A model generated the notes under the pieces. It was given only the letters and a program-made list of their open reading frames with translations. It was not told the DNA's origin and did no database searches. Shown one piece after another: positions 1 through 4,863 of a DNA stretch of 8,281 bases. Position numbers and translations under genes: made by a program. Source of the stretch: Minisyncoccota bacterium (lineage in GTDB: Bacteria > Patescibacteriota > Microgenomatia > UBA1400 > PJMF01). Location: NCBI GenBank assembly GCA_003518205.1, contig DOZC01000074.1:3140-11420 (forward strand). The letters are read 5' to 3'. Numbering within the stretch: the first letter of the stretch is position 1; each line of letters begins with the position of its first letter.

Positions 1-2
1 GG

Positions 3-434
3 ATGAGTATGACAGACGATAATTCTTCGACCGCTAATCAAGTTTCAACTAACGATCAAGTTTCGGCTCAGAATCAAACTAATCCGCTAGATGCACTTGA
101 GGCGATTTTACAGCAGGCTAAAGCCAAAGCTGGAGCTGCCGATACTGGAACAGGCACTGATAGTACTGCTAAAACTTTAGCAGCCACAACTGAGGCTGAA
201 GCCGAGGCCGAGACTGCTCGTAAACAAGCTGAGTTTGCTGTCCAACAATCTGAGCAACATCAGCGTGATGCTGAAGCTTTAAAGCTGAAGTTATCTGAAC
301 TCCAACAAGTGGCTCAAACTCCAGAAGAACAAGCCAGATTGTCACAAAATGCGGCAGCCAAAGTAGAATCGACTGCCCAAGCTCAACAACGGGACGAATA
401 TTTAATTCATCAACTTGGTCACACCAAGATATAA
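3..434 (+). CDS. Uncharacterised Ala/Gln/Glu-rich coiled-coil protein (5' end uncertain)
   Basis: I do not recognise this 143-residue protein. Residues 1-27 are polar and Asn/Ser/Gln/Thr-rich, residues 28-42 look helical, 43-60 form a Gly/Thr/Ser linker, and about 62-132 are a highly charged Ala/Glu/Gln stretch typical of a long helix or coiled coil, ending in a short tail LIHQLGHTKI. There is no signal peptide, membrane segment or catalytic motif, so a cytoplasmic structural or adaptor role is only a guess. ATG codons lie at 3 and 9; because the window begins two bases before the first, the frame may extend further upstream. A 10-bp repeat (37-46 and 55-64, period 18) encodes the repeated Gln-Val-Ser. 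The stop is two bases before the next ATG, so the two genes are very probably one operon and may be translationally coupled. Reading frame is well supported, function is unknown. Confidence 0.72.
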   Translation: MSMTDDNSSTANQVSTNDQVSAQNQTNPLDALEAILQQAKAKAGAADTGTGTDSTAKTLAATTEAEAEAETARKQAEFAVQQSEQHQRDAEALKLKLSELQQVAQTPEEQARLSQNAAAKVESTAQAQQRDEYLIHQLGHTKI

Positions 435-436
435 CT

Positions 437-1111
437 ATGCTTGATTTCGGTGGCTCTGAGGGCGGTAGTCCTCAAATGATGCAGGCTCTTCAAGCTCAGC
501 AGCAGGCTAAATCTGCCGCATCATCAATGGCTCTAGGCGGCGCTGGTGGTGCCGGTAGTTCCAGTCCAGCTGGTCAAATGCCCGGCCTCGGTGGTTTGAG
601 CGGCGCTGGAAGCTTGAGCGGTGCTGGAGGTGTTGGCGGATCCAGTAGTCACCAGGCTCCGCAACGGCCACCAGCTCCACCCAGGGAAGTTGGGACATTT
701 TCGGAAGAGTTAGTACAGCGGCCAATTCAGGATATTGGGACTGAAATTTCTAATTGGTTTGATCTCAATTTAATTTTAGGAATCAACACTCAAGAACCGC
801 CGGAAGTTCAACAAAAACGGACTGAACTTCATGGCCGCTATCAAAAACTGACTGGCGAACAACAACAATATGTTCAGGCCAGAATCCAGCGGGAAACCCA
901 GCGAAAACAGCGCTTAGCTCAAGAAGATCAGCTAGCTGATGAGCAAAAACAGACTGAACAGGCCAATCAAAATTTGGCCACTCCTAGTAGCCCTCAAAAA
1001 GGCCCTATCGGTCCTGGCGGCCAGGGCAGCAATAAGAGTCGCTCTCAAATGATGACTAACGTGGTAAATCAAAATCGTCAAAGTTTCAACAAACTCCAGA
1101 GTTCAGGATAA
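437..1111 (+). CDS. Uncharacterised protein: Gly/Ser/Ala-rich linker, conserved-looking core, Gln-rich helix
   Basis: A 224-residue protein I cannot assign. Order of parts: residues 11-31 Gln/Ala-rich helix; 33-70 low-complexity Gly/Ala/Ser with a tandem LSGAGS/LSGAGG repeat (54-65); 73-83 Pro-rich; about 85-160 a more ordinary segment (TFSEELVQRPIQDIG, then NWFDLNLILGI, then KRTELHGRYQKLTGEQQQYV) that looks like a small folded or helical domain; 150-180 Gln/Lys/Glu-rich helix; and a basic flexible tail with GPIGPGG and many Asn/Gln/Ser. There is no signal peptide or transmembrane helix. The start codon follows the upstream stop by two bases with no purine-rich ribosome site, so reinitiation is likely. 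I recall similar linker-plus-helix proteins in Microgenomates-type genomes but cannot name the family. Together with the gene before it, this looks like a paired, lineage-restricted cytoplasmic module. Confidence 0.75.
   Translation: MLDFGGSEGGSPQMMQALQAQQQAKSAASSMALGGAGGAGSSSPAGQMPGLGGLSGAGSLSGAGGVGGSSSHQAPQRPPAPPREVGTFSEELVQRPIQDIGTEISNWFDLNLILGINTQEPPEVQQKRTELHGRYQKLTGEQQQYVQARIQRETQRKQRLAQEDQLADEQKQTEQANQNLATPSSPQKGPIGPGGQGSNKSRSQMMTNVVNQNRQSFNKLQSSG
596..628 (+). repeat. Imperfect 18-nt tandem duplication inside the Gly-rich region
   Basis: TTGAGCGGCGCTGGA (596-610) recurs as TTGAGCGGTGCTGGA (614-628), one mismatch, period 18 nt. It encodes LSGAGS followed by LSGAGG in frame. This looks like local slippage or unit duplication expanding a flexible linker. 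Confidence 0.7.
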
Positions 1112-1117
1112 AGTGAA

Positions 1118-1126
1118 TGGTACAAT
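1118..1126 (+). promoter_or_regulatory. Extended -10 element of the HD-domain/cysS operon
   Basis: TGGTACAAT matches an extended -10 (TGn plus a hexamer 5/6 to TATAAT) and lies in the 21-bp gap after the previous stop. Exactly 6 nt separate the hexamer from the ATG at 1133, so transcription would start at or within a base of the A of ATG, giving a leaderless message. No convincing -35 is visible, which an extended -10 can tolerate. Read-through from the upstream genes remains possible. Confidence 0.5.
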
Positions 1127-1132
1127 TGGCTC

Positions 1133-1819
1133 ATGCAAGTTTTCTCGCCACTGGCTCAATTAACAGCAGATTTTCTTCAAAGTCAGGCCGGTCAGGATTT
1201 TTTACCAGAGTTGACTTCGCTACAAACCGTCGTCGAAAACAATCTCGGTCATGATCATCAGTCAGTTTTTGATCATACGGTAGCGGTGATGAGAGCTTTA
1301 GAAGTTAATTTGCCTGGTGAGTTTTTATCAGCCACTAATCAACTAAAATTTCAGAATTATTTCCAGCAAAAAATTACTCAACATTCTCGAGCCGATTTAA
1401 TGCGACTGGCGGTGTTGGTTCATGATTTAACCAAAGGAGAAACTTTAGTAACTCAATCTGATGGTGTCACTAGTTGCCCAGCTCATGAAATTTTGGCCGC
1501 TGCCAGGGTGGTGGAGTTTCAAGATCGCTTTGAGTTAGATCAAACTGAAGTTGAGTGGACGCAACAAGTGGTTAGACTTCACGGTGGACCTCACGGTTTG
1601 TTAGAACTTGGCTTAGCTAAACCAAATCAGCAAGCTGAAATTTTGCACCAGTTTGTCATTGGGGTTGACCACCAAGCAATTGAGCTATTACTGATGGTAC
1701 TGGCCGATCTTCAAGGAGCTGATTTTGCCAAAATTGCCCCAACCGAATTCTCGGCTAAAACCAATTTGTGTCAAAACTGGCTGCAACAGTTGGTGGACAA
1801 ACAGTGTAAATTTTTATGA
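1133..1819 (+). CDS. Stand-alone HD-domain protein, related to the HD module of CCA-adding/poly(A) polymerases
   Basis: A 228-residue HD-superfamily protein, a fold of metal-dependent phosphohydrolases. Visible motif residues: H48 in SVFDHTVAVM, the H97-D98 doublet in LAVLVHDLTKGET, H118 in CPAHEI, H150 and H154 in VVRLHGGPHG, and D192 in LADLQGAD. The phrases DHT...LxxLxHDLxKGET...AHE...VRLH resemble the HD part of bacterial tRNA CCA-nucleotidyltransferases, but no nucleotidyltransferase head domain is present, so the protein is HD only. The substrate is unknown; 2'(3')-cyclic phosphate or nucleotide phosphohydrolase activity is conceivable by family. The start is set by an extended -10 six bases upstream. 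Its TGA stop overlaps the cysS ATG (ATGA), so the two are translationally coupled, which suggests a job connected with tRNA or translation. The fold is confident, the substrate is not. Confidence 0.85.
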   Translation: MQVFSPLAQLTADFLQSQAGQDFLPELTSLQTVVENNLGHDHQSVFDHTVAVMRALEVNLPGEFLSATNQLKFQNYFQQKITQHSRADLMRLAVLVHDLTKGETLVTQSDGVTSCPAHEILAAARVVEFQDRFELDQTEVEWTQQVVRLHGGPHGLLELGLAKPNQQAEILHQFVIGVDHQAIELLLMVLADLQGADFAKIAPTEFSAKTNLCQNWLQQLVDKQCKFL

Positions 1820-3309
1820 AACTTTACAATACTTTAACCAAAAAAATCGAGGCCATCGTCCCAATTCACGAGCGACATTTGGGACTTTATGCTTGTGGTG
1901 TGACGGTTTACGACTACGCTCATTTGGGACATTTACGCAAATATGTTATGGATGATGTGTTAGTGCGAGCCTTAAGACAGGAAGGCTTTGAGGTCAAGTT
2001 TGTTCAAAATGTGACTGATGTGGGACATTTGGCCTCAGATGCGGATACCGGTGAAGATAAGCTTGAAAAAGGCGCCAAAAAATATGGTCAAACTGTCTGG
2101 GATGTGGCCCAAAAATTTGAAACCTATTTTTTTTACTCGATGGATTTGATGGGAAATATCAGGCCAGATTTGAGCTGCCGAGCCACCGATCATATTCAAA
2201 GTCAGTTGGAATTAGTGCTAAAACTCGAGAAAAAAGGCTTCACCTATGTGATTCCTGGCGATGGGGTTTATTTTGATATTAGTAAGTTTCCCGATTATGG
2301 CCAAATGGCTGGCCTTGACGTTGATAACCAACTCAGTGGATCTAGGGTGGCTGTGGTGGCCGGCAAACGTCAACCGGCGGACTTTGCGGTGTGGAAGTTT
2401 GAAAAACCTGGCGAAAATCGCGCCATGGTTTGGCCAAGCCCATGGGCCGAGCGGAGTTTTCCAGGTTGGCACATTGAATGTTCAGCCATGAGTATGGAAC
2501 ACCTTGGAGCACAATTCGAGATTCATACCGGCGGAATTGATCACATTCCAGTTCATCACACTAATGAAATTGCTCAGGCTGAAGCGGCATCAGGCAAAAA
2601 ACCGTTTGTGAAATATTGGGTGCATCATAATTTTTTACAAGTTAATGGTGAAAAAATGAGTAAGTCACTCGGAAATTTTTATACCATTGACGATATTCTG
2701 AAGCGAGGTTTTGTTCCTCAAGCTTTGAGATTGTTGTTTTTAGGATCACACTATCGATCGCAACTCAATTTTACTTGGGAAAGTTTGCAGGCGGCACAGA
2801 CGGCTTGGGAACGATTGAGTCAGCAAGTTAAAATGATTCATCAAGCTGTCACTGAGCGGCGAGACCGACTCCAACCAGCCGCTGAAGCGGTGGAAACTTT
2901 GCCAGAATACCGCAATTTTTTCAAAGCCATTCAAACTGATCTCGATACCCCTCAAGCCATGAATCTGGTTTGGGCAGTATTAAAGTCAGCGATTTTGTCA
3001 CCTCAAGAACAATATCGGTTATTATTGGAATTTGATCAAGTTTTAGGTTTGGGTTTGGCCAAATTAGAATTGAGTCCCGCTCAACTAGCTCGATCCGGTC
3101 GAGTTGATCTCAAAGCTTTACCTCCCCAACAGTCCCAAACTTTACAGCAGTTGCTTTCCGACCGAGTGGTAGCTCGCCGTCACCAGGATTGGGCGAAATC
3201 TGACGCTTTGCGAGACCAGGTGAATCAATTGGGGATGCAACTAGTGGATCAAACCGATGGCTCTCAGGAACTTCGCTGGTTAAGCCAAACTCCAGAATCC
3301 CAGACTTAA
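1816..3309 (+). CDS. cysS: Cysteinyl-tRNA synthetase
   Basis: Class I cytoplasmic aminoacyl-tRNA synthetase that charges tRNA-Cys with cysteine using ATP. At 497 residues it is slightly longer than the roughly 460 of E. coli. Visible signatures: CysRS opening YNTLTKK; zinc ligand C27 in YACGVTVYD; HIGH-type motif H36-L-G-H39; WHIECSAMS with C222; GGIDHIPVHHTNE with H247 and E251, spaced from C222 as in the E. coli zinc site (C209/H234/E238, from memory); KMSKS at 280-284; and a C-terminal anticodon-recognition part ending in VARRHQDWAKSDALRDQV (452-469) and the MQLVDQTDGSQELRW block. Oddities: HHTNE replaces the usual HHENE and HLGH the usual HIGN. The start overlaps the HD-gene stop by four bases, with no ribosome site of its own. 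The last 200 bp are also read antisense as the tail of radC. Confidence 0.97.
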   Translation: MKLYNTLTKKIEAIVPIHERHLGLYACGVTVYDYAHLGHLRKYVMDDVLVRALRQEGFEVKFVQNVTDVGHLASDADTGEDKLEKGAKKYGQTVWDVAQKFETYFFYSMDLMGNIRPDLSCRATDHIQSQLELVLKLEKKGFTYVIPGDGVYFDISKFPDYGQMAGLDVDNQLSGSRVAVVAGKRQPADFAVWKFEKPGENRAMVWPSPWAERSFPGWHIECSAMSMEHLGAQFEIHTGGIDHIPVHHTNEIAQAEAASGKKPFVKYWVHHNFLQVNGEKMSKSLGNFYTIDDILKRGFVPQALRLLFLGSHYRSQLNFTWESLQAAQTAWERLSQQVKMIHQAVTERRDRLQPAAEAVETLPEYRNFFKAIQTDLDTPQAMNLVWAVLKSAILSPQEQYRLLLEFDQVLGLGLAKLELSPAQLARSGRVDLKALPPQQSQTLQQLLSDRVVARRHQDWAKSDALRDQVNQLGMQLVDQTDGSQELRWLSQTPESQT

Positions 3310-4012
3310 ATGCTCCGTGTTCCCGAAGCGAAAAAAAATTGTTAGTGGTGACGATCAGGTGATCAAGTAACTCAATTCCCAAAAGTTCTCCAGCAGCTTC
3401 CATCTTTAAAGTTAACTTTAAATCATCATCACTGGGCTCGACTGACCCAGATGGATGATTGTGGATTAAAATTACCCCCGCTGCCGGTAGTTTCATGGCC
3501 GGATAAAAAATGCTGGTTGGTTCAAGAAAAGCAAAATTACTTCCGCCAATAGCGATGAGTTGCTGATCTAAAAGTTTCTGTTGGCCATCAAGATAGAGAG
3601 CTAAAACGTATTCTTTAACTCGATGACGAAATTGCCCAGCGAGTAAGAAGGCTTTTTCTGGATGATTTATTTTGAGCTCTAAAGCCGGATTTTGAAGTCT
3701 TCGGCCCAATTCTATAGCGGCATAAAGACTACTGGCTTTGGCCAACCCCAAACCAGCTTGATTTTCCAACCAATGAAATTTTGAAACTGAGAGGGAAGTT
3801 AGAGCAGGATGTTGTTTGTGCCAGGATTGAACTGCCATCCAAGTTTGGTGAGCTAATTTTGGGAGGGGAGTTTGAGTAGTGCCGCTGCGAAGAATCAAAG
3901 CAATCAGTTCTATCTCGGTAAGATTGGCAATGCCAAATTTCAAAAATTTTTCTCTAGGCAGATATCGAAATCGAGATTTTGAGGCTGGAGTTTGTGACTT
4001 GATTTTCAACAT
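3110..4012 (-). CDS. radC: RadC-family (JAB/MPN+ metalloprotease-like) protein with extra C-terminal tail
   Basis: 300 residues from the ATG at 4012. Residues 17-44 (YLPREKFLKFGIANL...LILRSG) are the UPF0758 N-terminal region; about 75-106 is a helix-hairpin-helix ending GLGLAKASSLYAAIELGRR; and 113-235 is the RadC JAB/MPN domain. The full metal motif is present: H184, H186, P187-S188-G189, S194 and D197, with the usual upstream glutamate E134 in VKEYVLALYLD. Despite the historic name, a DNA-repair role is unproven for the family; a metal-dependent isopeptidase or nuclease-associated role is inferred only from the fold. The domain ends normally near FFSLREHGAF; about 60 further residues (240-300) are encoded antisense to the end of cysS and look unconserved. 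An in-frame ATG at 4102 would overlap the upstream gene; I chose 4012 because a -10 hexamer lies nine bases before it and the family begins close to this point. Confidence 0.93.
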   Translation of the reverse strand: MLKIKSQTPASKSRFRYLPREKFLKFGIANLTEIELIALILRSGTTQTPLPKLAHQTWMAVQSWHKQHPALTSLSVSKFHWLENQAGLGLAKASSLYAAIELGRRLQNPALELKINHPEKAFLLAGQFRHRVKEYVLALYLDGQQKLLDQQLIAIGGSNFAFLEPTSIFYPAMKLPAAGVILIHNHPSGSVEPSDDDLKLTLKMEAAGELLGIELLDHLIVTTNNFFSLREHGAFKSGILEFGLTSEVPESHRFDPLVASPIDSPGLAKRQISPNPGDGELPLGRKATAVKFGTVGEVKL

Positions 4013-4021
4013 CAAAACTCT

Positions 4022-4027
4022 AGTATA
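4022..4027 (-). promoter_or_regulatory. Predicted -10 hexamer of radC
   Basis: On the minus strand the sequence reads TATACT (5/6 to consensus), nine bases before the radC ATG at 4012. A transcript would begin a few bases before or at the start codon. No good -35 is seen at 17-18 bp. It sits in the 53-bp gap after the upstream receiver-like gene, so radC may be transcribed both alone and by read-through. Confidence 0.42.
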
Positions 4028-4033
4028 ATGAGA

Positions 4034-4052
4034 GAAGCTGACATGAAGCTGA
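4034..4052. repeat. 8-bp direct repeat, 11-bp period, upstream of radC -10
   Basis: GAAGCTGA (4034-4041) is repeated exactly at 4045-4052 with CAT between, a spacing of about one helical turn. It lies just upstream of the predicted radC -10, where the -35 would be. This is compatible with a regulator binding site, but short enough to arise by chance. Confidence 0.4.
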
Positions 4053-4065
4053 ACCGCTGAAAGAC

Positions 4066-4440
4066 TTATTTGGTCAGAAGCCGCCGCAATATGGCTTGCC
4101 ATTCAGATTGACTGGTTTGGGAGTGAATGATGGCAAACTTACCCGCCCAACTAGTTAGCGGAAAACTGGCGTGGTGAGCGGCCAAATCGAGACTGAAGAT
4201 TACGGGGATGAGTTGAGTGGTTGAGGCTTCCTTGACAGCTGTTAAAAAATCAAGGATTTTGGTGGCGCTAAGTTGGGTACTAATAACCACCAAGCTGAAT
4301 GGGCTGTCGATTAAAAGCCGCTTGAGTTCAAGGGGGGAGTGGGTTGGAGTAATCCTGGTGTTTTGCCCACCCAGATCAAGTAACCAAGCTGGTGAAGTGG
4401 AACCAGAATCAACGACAATGATGGTGGGTGCCTCTGACAT
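4066..4440 (-). CDS. Degenerate response-regulator receiver-like protein (pseudo-receiver)
   Basis: A 124-residue single-domain protein with the alternating strand/helix pattern of a CheY-like receiver: strand 1 TIIVVDSGS (6-14), helix at 35-46 (SPLELKRLLIDS), strand 3 FSLVVISTQL (48-57), helix 58-72, strand 4 LIPVIFSLD (77-85), strand 5 KFAIIHSQ (101-108) and a final amphipathic helix 112-122. D11 could match one acidic-pocket residue, but the phospho-acceptor Asp expected at the end of strand 3 is replaced by S54/T55, and no clear Lys follows strand 5. If it is a receiver, it is unlikely to be phosphorylated and would act as an adaptor. There is no output domain and no sensor kinase nearby. 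It is divergent from the XRE regulator and lies upstream of radC on the same strand. The assignment rests on the secondary-structure pattern only. Confidence 0.55.
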   Translation of the reverse strand: MSEAPTIIVVDSGSTSPAWLLDLGGQNTRITPTHSPLELKRLLIDSPFSLVVISTQLSATKILDFLTAVKEASTTQLIPVIFSLDLAAHHASFPLTSWAGKFAIIHSQTSQSEWQAILRRLLTK

Positions 4441-4449
4441 ATAAAATAA

Positions 4450-4455
4450 ATTATC
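4450..4455 (-). promoter_or_regulatory. Predicted -10 hexamer of the receiver-like gene
   Basis: The minus strand reads GATAAT (5/6 to TATAAT), nine bases before the ATG at 4440, the same spacing as for radC. The intervening bases are all A/T and contain no ribosome site. A consensus TTGACA occurs further upstream on this strand (4502-4497), but it is far too distant from this hexamer; it would instead pair with TAGAGT at 18 bp. Confidence 0.4.
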
Positions 4456-4465
4456 TAACTAAAAA

Positions 4466-4489
4466 AGAGTTTACTCTATTCAAAATAGA
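4466..4489. promoter_or_regulatory. Two overlapping dyads, candidate operator in divergent promoter region
   Basis: AGAGT-TT-ACTCT (4466-4477) and TCTATT-CAA-AATAGA (4475-4489) are both perfect inverted repeats and share three bases. They lie between the divergent receiver-like gene and the XRE gene, over the place where the -10 of the XRE gene should be (weak candidate CAAAAT at 4481-4486, nine bases from the ATG). Dyads of this size beside an XRE gene are typical autoregulatory sites, so repression of one or both genes by the XRE protein is a reasonable inference. Confidence 0.45.
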
Positions 4490-4495
4490 CACGCA

Positions 4496-4855
4496 ATGTC
4501 AAAAATTATGATTTCCTCAATCCCCATCACTTTCTCCACCACATCAGTTTCGCCAAATTGGCAAGCAACTTTGGCTACCAGAATCAAAACTGCCAGGCAG
4601 GAACTTCAGTTGTCTCAAAAAGAATTGGGTCAGAAATTAAGGCTTTCAGACAAAGCGGTCAGTGCTTATGAGGTAGGGCGGGCAGTCCCAACCATTGAAA
4701 CCTTAATTCACTTAAGTCAACTGGTCTATAAACCGATTGGTTATTTTTTTGAACAGCAATCAGTTGATTTGGAGTTGCAAATTAAACTCAAGCAAATCGA
4801 AAAAGAACTACTTGAAGCCAAGCGGAGTTTAATTCGTCGCAACTCAACTAAATAA
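4496..4855 (+). CDS. XRE-family helix-turn-helix regulator with C-terminal coiled coil
   Basis: 119 residues. After a polar N-terminal arm (1-24), residues 26-86 form a Cro/CI-type five-helix domain: LATRIKTARQELQLSQKELGQKL supplies helices 1-2, SDKAVSAYEVGRAVP (51-65) the recognition-helix region, and IETLIHLSQLVYKPIGYFFE the remaining helices with the common ending before a Phe-Phe-Glu. Residues 90-113 (LELQIKLKQIEKELLEAKR) are a heptad-like charged helix, presumably for dimerisation. It is likely a sequence-specific DNA-binding repressor. An in-frame ATG at codon 5 is an alternative start. No partner toxin or phage gene is adjacent; the divergent neighbour is the receiver-like gene. It converges on tgt with eight bases between stops. 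Its own promoter region carries two dyads, suggesting autoregulation. Confidence 0.9.
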   Translation: MSKIMISSIPITFSTTSVSPNWQATLATRIKTARQELQLSQKELGQKLRLSDKAVSAYEVGRAVPTIETLIHLSQLVYKPIGYFFEQQSVDLELQIKLKQIEKELLEAKRSLIRRNSTK

Positions 4856-4861
4856 AGTTGA
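4844..4861. terminator. Weak AT-rich hairpin between convergent XRE gene and tgt
   Basis: TCAACT-AAATAA-AGTTGA is a perfect 6-bp stem with a 6-base loop, spanning the XRE stop codon and the 8-bp gap to the tgt stop. It is placed where a bidirectional terminator would be expected, but the stem is short and AT-rich and neither strand has a real U-tract after it. Confidence 0.28.
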
Positions 4862-4863
4862 AA

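Noticed and set aside
507..725. Minus-strand open frame opposite the Gly-rich gene
   Set aside because: It is a shadow of the low-complexity coding region, with no promoter or protein-like features.
3331..3338. A8/T8 run inside radC as a programmed or accidental frameshift site
   Set aside because: The RadC family ending (SLREHGAF) continues in the same frame after the run; either shifted frame destroys it, so the gene looks intact.
3310..3338. Imperfect hairpin after the cysS stop as a terminator
   Set aside because: The stem GCTCCG/CGAAGC has a mismatch, is followed by A residues on the cysS strand, and lies inside conserved radC coding sequence.
4024..4029. Perfect TATAAT on the plus strand, possibly an antisense promoter into the receiver-like gene
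   Set aside because: No -35 at suitable spacing, no extended -10, and downstream only a five-codon reading frame; it overlaps the radC TATACT on the other strand and is probably a by-product of it.
4013..4102. Longer RadC start at 4102
   Set aside because: The extra 30 residues overlap the upstream gene, do not resemble the RadC N-terminus, and would cross the predicted radC promoter.
4496..4855. XRE gene as the antitoxin of a toxin-antitoxin pair
   Set aside because: Neither neighbour resembles a toxin: the divergent gene is receiver-like and the convergent gene is tgt.
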